A stretch of DNA of 64,000 nucleotides from an uncultured Lachnospiraceae bacterium (lineage in GTDB: Bacteria; Bacillota; Clostridia; Lachnospirales; Lachnospiraceae): positions 38,177-102,176 of the forward strand of contig CAJUKV010000007.1 of the NCBI GenBank assembly GCA_910587305.1, written 5' to 3'. Below the pieces are notes generated by a model. That model saw only the letters and a list, made by a program, of their open reading frames with translations. It did no database searches and was not told the DNA's origin. This document shows positions 25,595 through 33,178 of this stretch, piece by piece (position 1 is the first letter of the stretch; the number at the start of each line of letters is the position of its first letter). Made by a program: the position numbers and the translations under genes.

Positions 25595-28500
25595 TTATTT
25601 CTTTTCGTAAATCTCCCCATGCAGTTCCTGCAAAGATTTCACTTCGCCGCTTGCGTGGGTCTTCACATAGTGAATCCCCTCCGCCGCCACTCTCGCCGCC
25701 GCCACGGTGGTAATATAAGGGGTTCCCGCCTTAATTGCCGCCTTGCGCAGATAACTGTCGTCATAAATGCTGTCTTTTCCCACAGGAGAATTGATAATCA
25801 GGTCAAAGTCCCCATTGGTAATCATATCCCCCACATTGGGGCGGCCTTCAAAGAGTTTCTTGGCCTTCACCGCCTTAATTCCCACTTCGTTCAAAAGATT
25901 GCAGGTTCCGTCTGTCGCCACAATCTGAAAACCGTCCCCTGCAAGGCTTCCGGCAACCTCCACCACCTCGTTTTTGTCCTTCTTGTTTACGGAAATCAGG
26001 ACTGTTCCTGCAACGGGCAGCTTTGACCCGACCGCCTCCTGGGCTTTAAAGTAAGCTTCGCCGTAGGAGCGGCTCATGCCAAGGGCTTCGCCTGTGGAAC
26101 GCATTTCCGGCCCTAACAGGGGGTCAACCTCCGGGAACATATTGAAAGGAAATACCGCTTCTTTTACCCCATAATTGGGAATTACCTGTTCCTTCAAATT
26201 TATAATGGGAGAAGGCCGCCCTGTTATCTCAGATGTAATAATATCCGTTGCAAGGTGTACCATTCGGATGTTGCAGACCTTGGATACCAGAGGCACCGTG
26301 CGGGAGGCCCTGGGATTGGCTTCTAATACGAACACTTTTCCATTCTCAATGGCGTACTGCATGTTCATAAGTCCCTTTACGTGCATTTTCTCCGCTATCT
26401 TTTTTGTGTACTCTTTTATGGTCTCCACCAGCTCCTTTGGAATATGCACGGAAGGAATGATGCATGCCGAATCGCCGGAATGGATGCCGGCAAGCTCTAT
26501 ATGCTCCATAACGGCCGGCACGAAAACATGCTCCCCGTCGCTGATGGCGTCCGCCTCACATTCCATGGCGTGGCTTAAAAAGCGGTCAATCAAAATGGGC
26601 CTGTCCGGCGTGACGCCCACCGCCGCATTCATATATTCCCTCATGCTCTCGTCGTCGTAAACCACTTCCATGCCTCTGCCGCCTAACACGTAGGAGGGGC
26701 GCACCATAACCGGATAGCCGATTTTCTTTGCAATGAAAAGGGCTTCTTCCACGTTCACCGCCATTCCCGATTCCGGCATGGGGATTTCCAGCTTTTCCAT
26801 CATTTCGCGGAACAAATCCCGGTCCTCCGCAAGGTCGATGACGGAGGGGGAAGTTCCTAATATCTTTACCCCGTTTTTTTCAAGCTCCGACGCCAGATTT
26901 AAAGGCGTCTGCCCGCCAAACTGGGCAATCACGCCCAAAGGCTTTTCCTTCTCATAAATGCTTAGCACATCCTCAAGGGTTAACGGTTCAAAATACAGTT
27001 TATCCGAAACATCATAATCCGTTGAAACGGTTTCCGGATTACAATTTACGATAATCGTCTCAAATCCCAGCTTTTTAAGGGCCATGGATGCGTGTACACA
27101 GCAATAGTCAAACTCAATTCCCTGACCGATTCGGTTCGGGCCCCCGCCCAGAATCATAATCTTGGGCTTATCCGTCGTCACGGGGTTTGCATCCGGCCCA
27201 TTGTAAGTGGAATAATAGTAAGCGCTGTTTTCCGTTCCGCTTACATGTACCCCTTCCCAGGCTTCCTCCACGCCCAGGGCAAGCCTTCCTGCACGGATTT
27301 TTTCTTCGGGAATCTCAAGCAGCTGGCTTAAGTATTTATCGGAAAACCCGTCCTTCTTGGCGGTGATGAGCATTTCATCCGAAGGCAGTCCGCCCTTAAA
27401 CTTAAGCAGGGCCTCTTCCTCCTCCACCAGCTCCTTCATCTGCTCGATAAAGTAAGCCTTTACTTTGGTAATCTCATATATTTCCTCTATGGTTGCGCCC
27501 TTTCGGAGGGCTTCATACATCAGGAAATGCCGCTCGCTTGAGGGCGTAATCAGCCGCTGCAGCAGTTCTTCCTTTGACAAAGTATCAAAATCCTTTGCAT
27601 GTCCCAGCCCATAACGGCCTGTTTCCAGGGAGCGGATTGCCTTCTGAAAAGCCTCTTTATAAGTCTTTCCGATACTCATAACCTCGCCCACGGCGCGCAT
27701 CTGGGTTCCCAGCTTGTCCTCCACCTTTTTAAATTTCTCAAAGGCCCAGCGGGCAAATTTAATCACCACATAATCGCCGTCCGGCACATATTTATCCAAA
27801 GTCCCGTACTTGCCGCAGGGAATGTCTTTCAGGGTAAGACCCGCCGCCAGCATGGCCGATACAAGGGCGATGGGAAAACCTGTGGCCTTGGACGCCAATG
27901 CGGAGGAACGGGAAGTACGGGGATTGATCTCAATTACGATAATGCGGTCGCTCACCGGATCATGGGCAAACTGCACATTGGTTCCCCCGATGACCTGAAC
28001 GGATTCCACAATTTTGTAAGCCTGCTCCTGCAGTCTCTTTTGGCACTGCTCGGAAATCGTAAGCATGGGCGCGGAGCAGAAAGAATCTCCCGTGTGCACG
28101 CCGAGGGGGTCGATATTTTCGATAAAGCAGACGGTGATAATATTATTATCCGCATCCCGCACTACCTCGAGTTCTAATTCCTCCCAACCGAGAATGGATT
28201 CCTCCACCAGAACCTGCCCTACCAGGCTGGCCTGCAGTCCCCTTGCGCAGACCACCTTAAGTTCTTCCTTGTTATAAACCAGGCCGCCCCCTGCGCCGCC
28301 CATGGTGTAAGCGGGCCGTAAAACCACCGGATATCCAAGCTTTTCCGCAATGGAAAGAGCCTCCTCCACGGAATAAGCCACCTCGCTGCGGGCCATCTCA
28401 ATCCCAAGCCTGTTCATGGTCTTTTTAAAGGCAATGCGATCCTCCCCGCGCTCAATGGCGTCCACCTGCACGCCGATTACCCTGACATTGTATTTGTCCA

Positions 28501-28822
28501 GAACCCCTGCCTTGTACAATTCCGCGCACAAATTAAGCCCTGACTGTCCTCCCAAATTGGGGAGAAGGGCATCCGGGCGTTCCTTTTCAATAATCTGTGT
28601 AAGCCTCTCTACATTAAGCGGCTCAATATATGTCACATCCGCTGTCTCCGGGTCTGTCATGATCGTTGCGGGATTGGAATTTACCAGCACGATCTCATAT
28701 CCTAACTTCCGAAGCGCCTTACACGCCTGTGTTCCTGAATAATCAAATTCACAGGCCTGTCCGATAATAATAGGCCCCGAACCAATAATTAAAACCTTGT
28801 GAATATCTGTTCTCTTAGGCAT
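25595..28822 (-). CDS. carB: Carbamoyl-phosphate synthase large subunit, orphan copy
   Basis: A 1075-residue enzyme of full length. It makes carbamoyl phosphate for pyrimidines and arginine from bicarbonate, ammonia and two ATP. Order: carboxyphosphate ATP-grasp (start VLIIGSGPIIIGQACEFDYS, loop MGGAGGGL), oligomerisation region, carbamate ATP-grasp (MILGGGPNRIGQGIEFDYCC, YVLGGRGMEVVYD) and C-terminal allosteric MGS domain ending SLQELHGEI. The wording of both ends resembles the E. coli type (MPKRTDI start, QEMHAQI-like end), unlike the second carB at 47.4-50.6 kb. No carA is adjacent. GGAGG lies 7 bases before the ATG. It may share the distant CarA or use free ammonia; this is open. Confidence 0.96.
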   Translation of the reverse strand: MPKRTDIHKVLIIGSGPIIIGQACEFDYSGTQACKALRKLGYEIVLVNSNPATIMTDPETADVTYIEPLNVERLTQIIEKERPDALLPNLGGQSGLNLCAELYKAGVLDKYNVRVIGVQVDAIERGEDRIAFKKTMNRLGIEMARSEVAYSVEEALSIAEKLGYPVVLRPAYTMGGAGGGLVYNKEELKVVCARGLQASLVGQVLVEESILGWEELELEVVRDADNNIITVCFIENIDPLGVHTGDSFCSAPMLTISEQCQKRLQEQAYKIVESVQVIGGTNVQFAHDPVSDRIIVIEINPRTSRSSALASKATGFPIALVSAMLAAGLTLKDIPCGKYGTLDKYVPDGDYVVIKFARWAFEKFKKVEDKLGTQMRAVGEVMSIGKTYKEAFQKAIRSLETGRYGLGHAKDFDTLSKEELLQRLITPSSERHFLMYEALRKGATIEEIYEITKVKAYFIEQMKELVEEEEALLKFKGGLPSDEMLITAKKDGFSDKYLSQLLEIPEEKIRAGRLALGVEEAWEGVHVSGTENSAYYYSTYNGPDANPVTTDKPKIMILGGGPNRIGQGIEFDYCCVHASMALKKLGFETIIVNCNPETVSTDYDVSDKLYFEPLTLEDVLSIYEKEKPLGVIAQFGGQTPLNLASELEKNGVKILGTSPSVIDLAEDRDLFREMMEKLEIPMPESGMAVNVEEALFIAKKIGYPVMVRPSYVLGGRGMEVVYDDESMREYMNAAVGVTPDRPILIDRFLSHAMECEADAISDGEHVFVPAVMEHIELAGIHSGDSACIIPSVHIPKELVETIKEYTKKIAEKMHVKGLMNMQYAIENGKVFVLEANPRASRTVPLVSKVCNIRMVHLATDIITSEITGRPSPIINLKEQVIPNYGVKEAVFPFNMFPEVDPLLGPEMRSTGEALGMSRSYGEAYFKAQEAVGSKLPVAGTVLISVNKKDKNEVVEVAGSLAGDGFQIVATDGTCNLLNEVGIKAVKAKKLFEGRPNVGDMITNGDFDLIINSPVGKDSIYDDSYLRKAAIKAGTPYITTVAAARVAAEGIHYVKTHASGEVKSLQELHGEIYEKK

Positions 28823-28858
28823 AAATTACCTCCATTTTCATCTCAAAGCACTGCTTAC

Positions 28859-28871
28859 GGCCTCCCGGACT
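28859..28871 (-). promoter_or_regulatory. PyrR-site-like motif in the carB leader
   Basis: On the minus strand AGTCCGGGAGGCC, 36 bases before the start codon, is close to the PyrR RNA-binding consensus ARUCCNGNGAGGYU but one base short in the loop. No clear terminator is visible in the leader, so this is only a candidate. Confidence 0.22.
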
Positions 28872-28953
28872 TTCCCTGCGCCTTATTTTATGGCCGGTTT
28901 TCCACCCCTGGTCGCAGAGAGAACCGGGGAGCCTATCCCTGTTGCTGTGCTCC

Positions 28954-28982
28954 ATTTTATCATTACATGCGGGAACTGTAAA
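28954..28982 (-). promoter_or_regulatory. Probable promoter of the orphan carB
   Basis: TTTACA, 17 bases, TAAAAT on the minus strand, giving a leader of about 125 bases. Confidence 0.5.
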
Positions 28983-29009
28983 TAATGAACTTTACAAAAA
29001 ATATCCTTT

Positions 29010-29750
29010 TTAATCAAACAGCAATTCATCCACCGTCACAAACTCATACCCCTCCTCCTGCAGCCGGTCCACAATTTTAAGCGCCGCCGTCACCGTACTT
29101 TTATATTGGTCATGCATAAGGATAATCTCATTTTCTCCGGCCCTCGCACAGACCGTATCCACAATACAGGAGACATTGCTGCTGCACCAGTCCAGCGGGT
29201 CTATGGTCCACAGCACCGGGAACATATTCAGCTCCTTTTCAAACTCTTTATTCCAGCTGCCGTAAGGCGGCCGTACATAAATAGTATCCTCCCCGGTCAC
29301 CGCTTTAATGGACTCATTGGTTTTTATGATTTCCTCCTTGAAGCTTTCCCTGTTTTTGGAGGTAAGCTGGGTGTGGTTGTAGGTATGGTTGCCAATCAGA
29401 TGCCCGTCCTCATAAATCTTTTTTACAATCTCCGGATATTCCTCCACATTTTTCCCGGTAATAAAAAAAGTGGCCTTAGCGTCCCGCTCCTTAAGCCCCT
29501 TAAGAAGCTGCTCCGTATAATAGGGGTGAGGGCCGTCGTCAAAGGTCAGCGCAATTTTCTTTCCGTCTCTGCTTTCCAAAAGCTTTCCCATCACGGCAAT
29601 ATCCTGCTGTCTGGCGGCTCCAAAGATGCAGATGACGGCAAGGACGACGAGCAGTACTATACAGGCCAAAATTCGTTTTTTCAATTGCATGGCAAGAAGG
29701 CTTCTTTCCTGTCTCTTACTTCTATTTATATGCCGTCTTCCGGCCGCCAT
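29010..29750 (-). CDS. Polysaccharide deacetylase (CE4/NodB domain)
   Basis: About 246 residues with one N-terminal membrane or signal segment (ILACIVLLVVLAVICIFGA). The NodB domain is intact: motif 1 ALTFDDGPHP (catalytic base and metal Asp), motif 2 HLIGNHTYNHTQL (two metal His), motif 3 VRPPYGSWN, and LMHD near the end. It should remove acetyl groups from peptidoglycan or another wall glycan outside the membrane. The start is uncertain: MAAGRRHINR is used, but MQLKKRILA 20 codons later would give a more usual signal. Neither has a strong ribosome site. Confidence 0.9.
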   Translation of the reverse strand: MAAGRRHINRSKRQERSLLAMQLKKRILACIVLLVVLAVICIFGAARQQDIAVMGKLLESRDGKKIALTFDDGPHPYYTEQLLKGLKERDAKATFFITGKNVEEYPEIVKKIYEDGHLIGNHTYNHTQLTSKNRESFKEEIIKTNESIKAVTGEDTIYVRPPYGSWNKEFEKELNMFPVLWTIDPLDWCSSNVSCIVDTVCARAGENEIILMHDQYKSTVTAALKIVDRLQEEGYEFVTVDELLFD

Positions 29751-29802
29751 GCATTTTATTTCTCAGGAAAAAATAAGCGGCGAGACAGACCGCTTACTTT
29801 TG

Positions 29803-30432
29803 TTACCAATGTTCTATAATGTGCTCTCTGGGGTTATTATCCTCAAACTCAAAGAGACACTTTTCATAGGCGTTAATCACATGGGTATCCTGATATTTGT
29901 CATACCGCTTATGCTGTCTTCCATAGGACATATGCACATGACCGTGAAGAAAATATTTGGGCCGGTATTTTTCTATTAAAGTCCGAAACACCCTAAAGCC
30001 CTGATGGGGAAGATCCCTCCCGTCGTTCAACTGGTACGCCGGCGCGTGTGTGACAAGGATGTCAAAGCCTCTCTTTCGCAAAAGCTGAAACCACAGCTTT
30101 GCCACCCTCTGGCGCATCTGCCATTCCGTATATTGGTTTGCTCCCATATTATACCGCATGGAACCGCCCAGTCCCAAAATCCGGACTCCCTTATGGACAT
30201 AAATCTGATCTTCTATGCAGATGCAGCCATCCGGCGGGATTTTTTCATATTTTCCATCATGGTTCCCTCGCACATACAAAACCGGCACATTGGAAAGCGT
30301 TACCAGGAAAGAAAGGTAACGGGGATCCAAATCGCCGCAGGAAATAATCAAATCGACTCCCTCTATTTTGCTCTTGTCAAAATAATCCCACAGGGATTTG
30401 GATTCATCATCCGCTATCGCCAGTATCTTCAT
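29803..30432 (-). CDS. Metallophosphoesterase, YfcE/calcineurin-like
   Basis: A 209-residue cytoplasmic enzyme with the metal-binding motifs in order: MKILAIADDESKSLWDY, ISCGDLDPRYL (GD), VRGNHDGKYE (GNHD), VTHAPAY (H) and LHGHVHMSYG (GHxH). The first motif has ADDES where ADxH is usual, so one metal ligand is changed. The start is MKILAIADD because GGGGG of a family A element lies just before it. The substrate is unknown; relatives hydrolyse phosphodiesters or nucleotides. Confidence 0.88.
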   Translation of the reverse strand: MKILAIADDESKSLWDYFDKSKIEGVDLIISCGDLDPRYLSFLVTLSNVPVLYVRGNHDGKYEKIPPDGCICIEDQIYVHKGVRILGLGGSMRYNMGANQYTEWQMRQRVAKLWFQLLRKRGFDILVTHAPAYQLNDGRDLPHQGFRVFRTLIEKYRPKYFLHGHVHMSYGRQHKRYDKYQDTHVINAYEKCLFEFEDNNPREHIIEHW

Positions 30433-30511
30433 CCTTATACCCCCTGCATAACGCAAGCATAGCTTACGTTACTGCCATCAATAAGGAGTTTGGAAGTTTA
30501 CTTCCAAACTT
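30433..30511 (-). repeat. Family A element, copy c
   Basis: In gene direction: hairpin 1 AGTTTGGAAGT/ACTTCCAAACT, GATGGCAGTA, hairpin 2 ACGTAAGC/GCTTGCGT (one G-U pair), then TATGCAGGGGGTATAAGG and the phosphoesterase start codon. Confidence 0.9.
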
Positions 30512-30516
30512 GCCCT

Positions 30517-30662
30517 CCATGATTGCGCTCTGCAAAATCACAAATCCGGATGAAGAATGCCTGTTTTCCAGGGCATTCTTCTAAGTGTGAAGCCTGCTTG
30601 CTTTGCAAGCTTTAGTTGTTCTTAGGCGGCCTTTTTTGACGCCTTAGAACATCGCTTCACAC
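30517..30662. repeat. Family B structured repeat, copy 3 (long form)
   Basis: Begins CCATGATTGCGCTCTGC as in copy 1, hairpin GAAGAATGCC/GGCATTCTTC, outer stem AGTGTGAAG/CTTCACAC, inner stem GTTCTTAGGCGGC/GACGCCTTAGAAC. It lies 9 bases past the stop of the BMP-domain gene and abuts a family A element. Confidence 0.8.
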
Positions 30663-30670
30663 AGCCTTCC

Positions 30671-32596
30671 TTATTCGTTCGTTGCCGCCGTATTTTTTAC
30701 CCCCTGCTGTTTGATAACAGGTTCGGCCTGTTCCTTTAGTTCTTCCATTTTAGGAATGGAGCCGATGACATTTTCCGCCAGCCAGTCCATGGTCATAATT
30801 TCTTCCGGCGAAAGGCTTCTGCCCGGATCATCTACTACTATGCCCGTTTGTGAATACAAAATACCGGAAAAGGGATTAAAAGCTTCCGAGCTGATGGTTG
30901 TTTTTAAAAGCTCAATCAGCCTCTTTGTGCCAATAGGCAGATTTTTGGAACAAATCACATCAATAACCCCCGCCGACATGCCCCACCAGTAATTGATTGC
31001 CTTCATCTTAGAGGAATCGTCATCGTATTTCCATTTTCCCTCCATAATTGTCCTGATCAGCCGTTCGTAAAATTTCCCCCAATGACATAAAGGCATGGCA
31101 AGGTTTCTGGGGGAATCTCCATCCATGTGATAAATTCCAAAAAACCGCGAGGCCTCCTCAGGAATCACCATGTCTTTGCCGGAAACGCAGGAGGCTCCCG
31201 TCTCCCGAATCCGCTCGTCTATATCGGTTCCCTTTTTGGAAGACCACTCCAGATAAACCTCCGCACGGGGATTGATCATCTTCGCCCCCAGCGCAAAAGC
31301 ATTGATATTTGCAATATTTCCATAAAGAGGATAATCCTCAATATAAACCATGCGGTTATTTTCCGCCATGGCGCCGGCAATAGCCCCCATCAGAAATTTC
31401 GCCTCATGCATCCGCGTATAATATGTACGGATGTACCTGTGGGAAGTATTCAAAGAACAGTTCATAATCCTCACGTCGGGATTTGCAATTGCCGCCTTTA
31501 CACTGGCCTGCACAAAAGCGGGCGTTGTCGTAAAAATCAGGTTACAGCCTGTATTTACGGCGTCCTGGAGTCTCTCTTCTATATTTTCCTGTGTTACATT
31601 TTCATAATATACGGTGGTAACCTCATCCGGAAATGTCTGTTCCAGGTAAAGCCTGCCAAGCTCATGGGCATAAGTCCATGCGGAAGTACCCGGCGTTTTT
31701 CCATAAATAAACGCAATTTTAAGCTTGGATTTGGCGGAGCCTAAGGGAAGCAGAATACTCAGCAGCGGCTTTTTTTCCTCATTAGGTTTCATTTTAAGGT
31801 CAATCTCCTTATCTTCCCCAAGAAGCGCAAATTCCTCCCAGCTCTTTGCAATCAATTCTTTTATCTCATTGGTTGTCTTTTCCTCAATCGCTTCATATCC
31901 ATACAGGGTAATAAAAGCCAAAAAGGCGTCTCCCGGCGTAATCTTAAGCTTACCGCCGCCCTTTGCTTTATATTCCGCGCTAAAGCGGGTATAGACCGCG
32001 CTGAAATCAAGCAAATCTTCTTCCGTCCATACGTCATCCGGCCCTTTTCCCACTGCCTCCTGAAGCTTTGCAAAACTTCCCTCCTGTGAAAACCAAATAT
32101 AATTGATAGGCGCCTTTTGGTAAAAACTCATAAATTCATAATATATTTTGTTTTCCTTATCTTCCGTGCGTTTAGGAACAATACGGACCACATTACCCGG
32201 GATCGAAACCACCTCAAAATATTTCATCACGCTGACCCGCTTGTTGCCTTCTTCCACGTAAAACTTATTCATGTACTCATAAGCCTTAATCGGGTCCCTG
32301 ATGCCCTCCTCCACATGGCTGGTGCTTAAATTCGACCATTTGCTGGCAAATTCGCTGCCCTCCTGCAAAATTGGCATAAAGTTTCCTGCAAAGGAATTGC
32401 TTCTTCCCACCGTTTTTGTTCCCACAATCTGTTCCGCCGGAATCTGTACAATTCCCAGGGGCTGCTCATAATAAGCGCCCTTAGGGGGCATAATATCGTC
32501 TAAAACCTCAAGCGTCGGTTTTTCCCCGCGCAAAAGACGCATTTGGTAATCTTTTTTTCCGGCCTTCAAAGCTTTATTATAATCTTCTCTTCCCAT
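30671..32596 (-). CDS. BMP/PnrA-domain protein with ParB-like N-terminal half, no signal peptide
   Basis: A 641-residue protein. Residues about 292-600 form a BMP/PnrA-type ligand-binding domain (KLKIAFIYGKTPGTSAWTYA, NLIFTTTPAFVQA, FLMGAIAGAM), the fold of nucleoside-binding lipoproteins. Unlike those, the N-terminus (MGREDYNKALKAGKKDYQMR) has no signal peptide or lipobox, so it should be cytoplasmic. Residues about 50-140 look like a ParB/sulfiredoxin-type domain: IPAEQIVGTKTVGRSN and FYVEEGNKRVSVMKYF, the latter like the GxHRxxA box. No transporter genes adjoin it; it has its own promoter and is flanked by repeats. Role unknown; a cytoplasmic ligand sensor or enzyme is more plausible than transport. 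Confidence 0.82.
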   Translation of the reverse strand: MGREDYNKALKAGKKDYQMRLLRGEKPTLEVLDDIMPPKGAYYEQPLGIVQIPAEQIVGTKTVGRSNSFAGNFMPILQEGSEFASKWSNLSTSHVEEGIRDPIKAYEYMNKFYVEEGNKRVSVMKYFEVVSIPGNVVRIVPKRTEDKENKIYYEFMSFYQKAPINYIWFSQEGSFAKLQEAVGKGPDDVWTEEDLLDFSAVYTRFSAEYKAKGGGKLKITPGDAFLAFITLYGYEAIEEKTTNEIKELIAKSWEEFALLGEDKEIDLKMKPNEEKKPLLSILLPLGSAKSKLKIAFIYGKTPGTSAWTYAHELGRLYLEQTFPDEVTTVYYENVTQENIEERLQDAVNTGCNLIFTTTPAFVQASVKAAIANPDVRIMNCSLNTSHRYIRTYYTRMHEAKFLMGAIAGAMAENNRMVYIEDYPLYGNIANINAFALGAKMINPRAEVYLEWSSKKGTDIDERIRETGASCVSGKDMVIPEEASRFFGIYHMDGDSPRNLAMPLCHWGKFYERLIRTIMEGKWKYDDDSSKMKAINYWWGMSAGVIDVICSKNLPIGTKRLIELLKTTISSEAFNPFSGILYSQTGIVVDDPGRSLSPEEIMTMDWLAENVIGSIPKMEELKEQAEPVIKQQGVKNTAATNE

Positions 32597-33178
32597 TCTT
32601 TTCCTCCAATCCTAAATTTACTATGCCTCGGTTTTACAGAGGCACAAATCCCTGTGAGGCTTAAGCCTTATCAACAAACCAAAAATGGAACATCTTCTAA
32701 AATATGCGCCGGTTTACCGCTTTTTGCCTGGCGGCCTGTCCGGTCTTCGTAACATTATAGGAAAGACCCCCGGTAAATGCAAGAAAGAAAAGCGAAATAT
32801 TTCCTTTCTTTATTATGACGATTGGCAAAATAGCCTGATATTCATCTAAAATCACAAAGATAGTCAAAAAATATACTAAAATAATCAAATTTTTCTTACA
32901 CTTCTTTCCCTGTATATGGCATAATGGTAGTAGGTGGCAAATTGTTGTTCCAGGCTTCTATCAAAGCCATATATGGAAGCTTTTGCAGAATCGAAAGCAT
33001 AATTTCTAATGTCGTTTACGATAGCAGGAAAATGCCAGGCCATTTTAATCGTAGAACGTATATTGTTCAAAAACCGGCGCGCCGCGGCCGAAAATCCGCC
33101 TCAAAGGCGGATGGCGGATATAAGAGAGATTCCAATTAAGAAAGTCAAATTATAAAAAACAGAAAAGGAGTATGAAGT
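32597..33178. other. Divergent gap between the BMP-domain gene and the GH3 gene
   Basis: A 582-base gap with no supported gene. It has a promoter for the BMP gene at 32754-32782, a weaker plus-strand candidate (TTACAC, 18 bases, CATAAT at 32896-32925), and a hairpin ATCCGCC/GGCGGAT at 33093-33110 in the GH3 leader. Confidence 0.6.
32754..32782 (-). promoter_or_regulatory. Promoter of the BMP-domain gene
   Basis: TTGCAT, 17 bases, TATAAT on the minus strand, about 155 bases before the start codon. Confidence 0.7.

Noticed and set aside
28861..28885. GGGAAAGTCCGGGAGG resembling the conserved RNase P RNA segment
   Set aside because: Only this short motif matches; carB begins about 40 bases later, leaving no room for the rest of an RNase P RNA.
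32697..32888. 63-codon hydrophobic minus-strand frame upstream of the BMP-domain gene
   Set aside because: It would start with TTG without a good ribosome site and covers the promoter of the next gene; kept as non-coding.
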